From the NCBI GenBank assembly GCA_028622995.1, contig JAJQJQ010000007.1, forward strand, positions 3,844,001 through 3,908,000: 64,000 bases of DNA. The letters run 5' to 3'. This stretch comes from Panagrolaimus kolymaensis. Taxonomy: Eukaryota; Nematoda; Chromadorea; Rhabditida; Panagrolaimidae. Below are positions 62,476-64,000 of the stretch, one piece after another; within the stretch, counting starts at the first letter, position 1; each line of letters begins with the position of its first letter. The translations under genes and the position numbers were made by a program. Under the pieces are notes generated by a model. That model saw nothing but the letters and a program-made list of their open reading frames with translations, searched no databases and was not told the DNA's origin.

Positions 62476-62757
62476 GTAACCTTAACTTTTTGCGAATTGT
62501 CCACAAGCTGGTATAAATTTTTTAATGGTTCTTTGTTTATTTAAATTCTGGCAAAAAAAGAAAGTTATTTTTTTGTCAAAGTGCAATAAATAGAAAAGGC
62601 AAAATCAGCGAGAAAGTTAATTAGCTTCTAATCAATTCAAGATCGCAATAAAATTAGATCGAAAAACTTTTTTTGAACACATATATTAACAACAAAAATA
62701 AAATATCAACAAATTTATAGGCTTAGGCTTTAAAATCCTTCTTTTTCATTCATCATC
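62476..62757. other. Short non-coding spacer
   Basis: AT-rich. It is either the start of a long FATP intron or the space after a truncated FATP gene, and it holds the 3' flank of the opposite-strand GIY-YIG gene. Confidence 0.5.
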
Positions 62758-64000
62758 TTATTTCTTTTTTCGCGATGCTTTCACTCTATCACTTTCTTTT
62801 TTAAGGAAATCAGGATCCACAGCTTTTTGGTTTTCTCGCCAAGCTCTTGTTCTTTCACTTTCTTTTTTAAGGAAATCAGGATCTACAGCTATTTTGTTTT
62901 CTCGCCATGTTTTCACTCTATCACTTTCTTTTTTAAGGAAATCAGGATCTACAGCTATTTTGTTTTCTCGCCATGCGCTCGTTCTTTCACTTTCTTTTTT
63001 AAGGAAATCATGATCTACAGCTATTTTGTTTTCTCGCCATACGCTCGTTCTTTCACTTTGCTTTTTAAGGAAATCAGGATCTACAGCTATTTTGTTTTCT
63101 CGCCATGCGCTCGTTCTTTCACTTTCTTTTTTAAGGAAATCAGGATCTACAGCTATTTTGGTTTCTCGCCATGCGCTCGTTCTTTCACTTTCTTTTTTAA
63201 GGAAATCAGGATCTACAGCTATTTTGTTTTCTCGCCATACGCTCGTTCTTTCACGTTCTTTGTCAAAGAATTCAGGATCCTCAGCTTTTTTGTTTTTATA
63301 CCATTTCGCGCTAGATTTCTTCTTAATTTCCTTTTTTTTTGATTTCTTAACGGTATCAAGATTGGCATTCCTTGTTCTTTCCATTTCATTAAGTCGTTGT
63401 TTAACTTCAGGATTATTCTTTCGATCATTCTTCCTTTTTTCATTCCGCTCTTCTTTGTGGTTATCGCGGCTTATTTTATCAGCTAAAATCTGTCGAGGAC
63501 CTTGATGAAGATTGAAACTTGAAAACCTTTCTCCTTTTTTTCAGCCTCGATTATCATAGCATACAAGTCATCAATATCTTTGTCCTTGTCCAATTTGGTT
63601 TCCATTTTACCCATTTGGAGATTTGTTAAATTCATTTCCAAGCCACGTTTTATAAGAGATAGTTGATGTTTTATTATAACAGCTTCACATTCCGTTGCAC
63701 CAGAGATCGTACCGGAATAAATAACTATCATTTGAATTTCTTCATTCTTCATCTTTGCTTGTTTGATAATTTCCCATTTCTTTGCATTTTTTACGGTATC
63801 AATATTATGCTCGTAGAATCGAGATTGAGGACAAGAGGTTTCTCCAACGTAGATAATGACACCGTTGTGGACAAGAATATAACAATAGTGGACAGTTTCA
63901 ATTCCTGAAAGCCTTGCACGAGCTTTAGCAGCATTTCCTTTTATATCGACGTTAGAAAAATCTGATAAAGATTGGCTTGAAGTAAGATCACGAGAATATG
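62758..64000 (-). CDS. GIY-YIG nuclease-like protein with C-terminal 22-residue repeats (5' end missing)
   Basis: Exons 63527-64000 and 62758-63482 (44-bp intron, GTTTTC donor) encode at least 398 residues; the start is beyond the window. The first exon holds a GIY-YIG-type domain: HYCYIL, ten residues on IIYVGET, then SRFYEH with the expected Arg. The catalytic-type Glu lies in ATECEAVIIKH, and EMNLTNLQMG matches the LTN-xxx-G ending of the LEM-3/ANKLE1-like group. A highly charged Lys/Arg/Glu/Asn linker follows, then eight copies of a 22-residue unit (VDPDFLKKESERTSAWRENK) and the end SRKKK. The function is unknown. Structure-specific DNA cleavage is inferred from the domain only. The gene is antisense to, and possibly nested in, the FATP gene. 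Confidence 0.75.
62770..63295 (-). repeat. 66-bp coding tandem repeat, about 8 copies
   Basis: Each 66-bp unit encodes 22 residues around DPDFLKKESER. Inner copies differ by only a few bases, whereas the outermost upstream copy (DPEFFDKERER) is more diverged. The frame is conserved throughout. Confidence 0.9.

Noticed and set aside
62827..63342. Long plus-strand open frames over the 66-bp repeats
   Set aside because: They are antisense shadows of the repeat-bearing minus-strand gene, kept open by the repeat periodicity.
1..64000. CRISPR arrays, tRNA, rRNA, SL RNA and bacterial operon signals
   Set aside because: I looked for regular spacer-repeat structure, tRNA T-arm-like GGTTCGA boxes and known small-RNA seeds and found nothing convincing. 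The window is eukaryotic with spliced genes.

Overview
The window looks like nuclear DNA of a nematode. It is AT-rich, most introns are short (about 44-60 bp) and end in TTTTAG or TTTCAG, and the gene content fits: two supplementary-type nuclear hormone receptors with the CRACAAFFRR P-box, a secreted VWA protein, a lustrin-type cysteine-rich secreted protein, and an acyl-CoA synthetase of the FATP class. Gene models were built by hand by joining exons at GT/AG (once GC/AG) sites where the reading frame continued. Most internal joins are phase-consistent, but first exons are often uncertain because upstream exons or trans-splice sites cannot be seen. No species can be named.

Layout. 1-2.7 kb: the 3' part of a VWA-domain secreted protein (+) and a small single-pass membrane protein (-). 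3.55-5.15 kb: a 1.6-kb near-perfect foldback element. 5.15-13.3 kb: about 8 kb without a convincing gene. 13.3-16.6 kb: a histidine acid phosphatase and a leucine-rich-repeat surface protein (both -). 16.6-19.9 kb: non-coding, with one GC-rich hairpin. 19.9-23.9 kb: a tandem pair of Topors-like RING proteins, the second missing the central domain. 24.3-28.5 kb: mitochondrial ribosomal protein L18 (+), a lustrin/PEBP-like secreted protein (+) and a MARVEL-type four-helix membrane protein (-). 28.5-32.6 kb: non-coding. 32.6-36.95 kb: a 15-exon GH38 alpha-mannosidase of the lysosomal type. 37-43 kb: mostly non-coding, with two possible orphan last exons on the minus strand. 43.0-46.5 kb: a rhodopsin-class GPCR whose first intron carries a very young 1.19-kb LTR element. 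48.1-52.3 kb: two tandem nuclear hormone receptors, the second with a 383-bp foldback MITE with a 9-bp target duplication in an intron. 52.8-53.5 kb: a small membrane protein. 53.6-57.2 kb: nucleostemin (GNL3) and, downstream of it, a tandem copy that has lost the whole GTPase domain. 57.8-59.9 kb: a ubiquitin-specific protease. 61.3-62.5 kb: the 5' half of a FATP/ACSVL acyl-CoA synthetase. 62.76-64 kb: on the opposite strand, a GIY-YIG nuclease-like protein with eight 22-residue repeats, running off the window.

The genes do not form one pathway; this is an ordinary mixed eukaryotic neighbourhood. Two themes stand out. Two separate tandem duplications each produced an internally deleted copy (Topors-like and nucleostemin). 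Three mobile or foldback elements are well preserved, and two of them sit in introns. The least familiar coding sequence is the GIY-YIG/repeat protein at the right edge.
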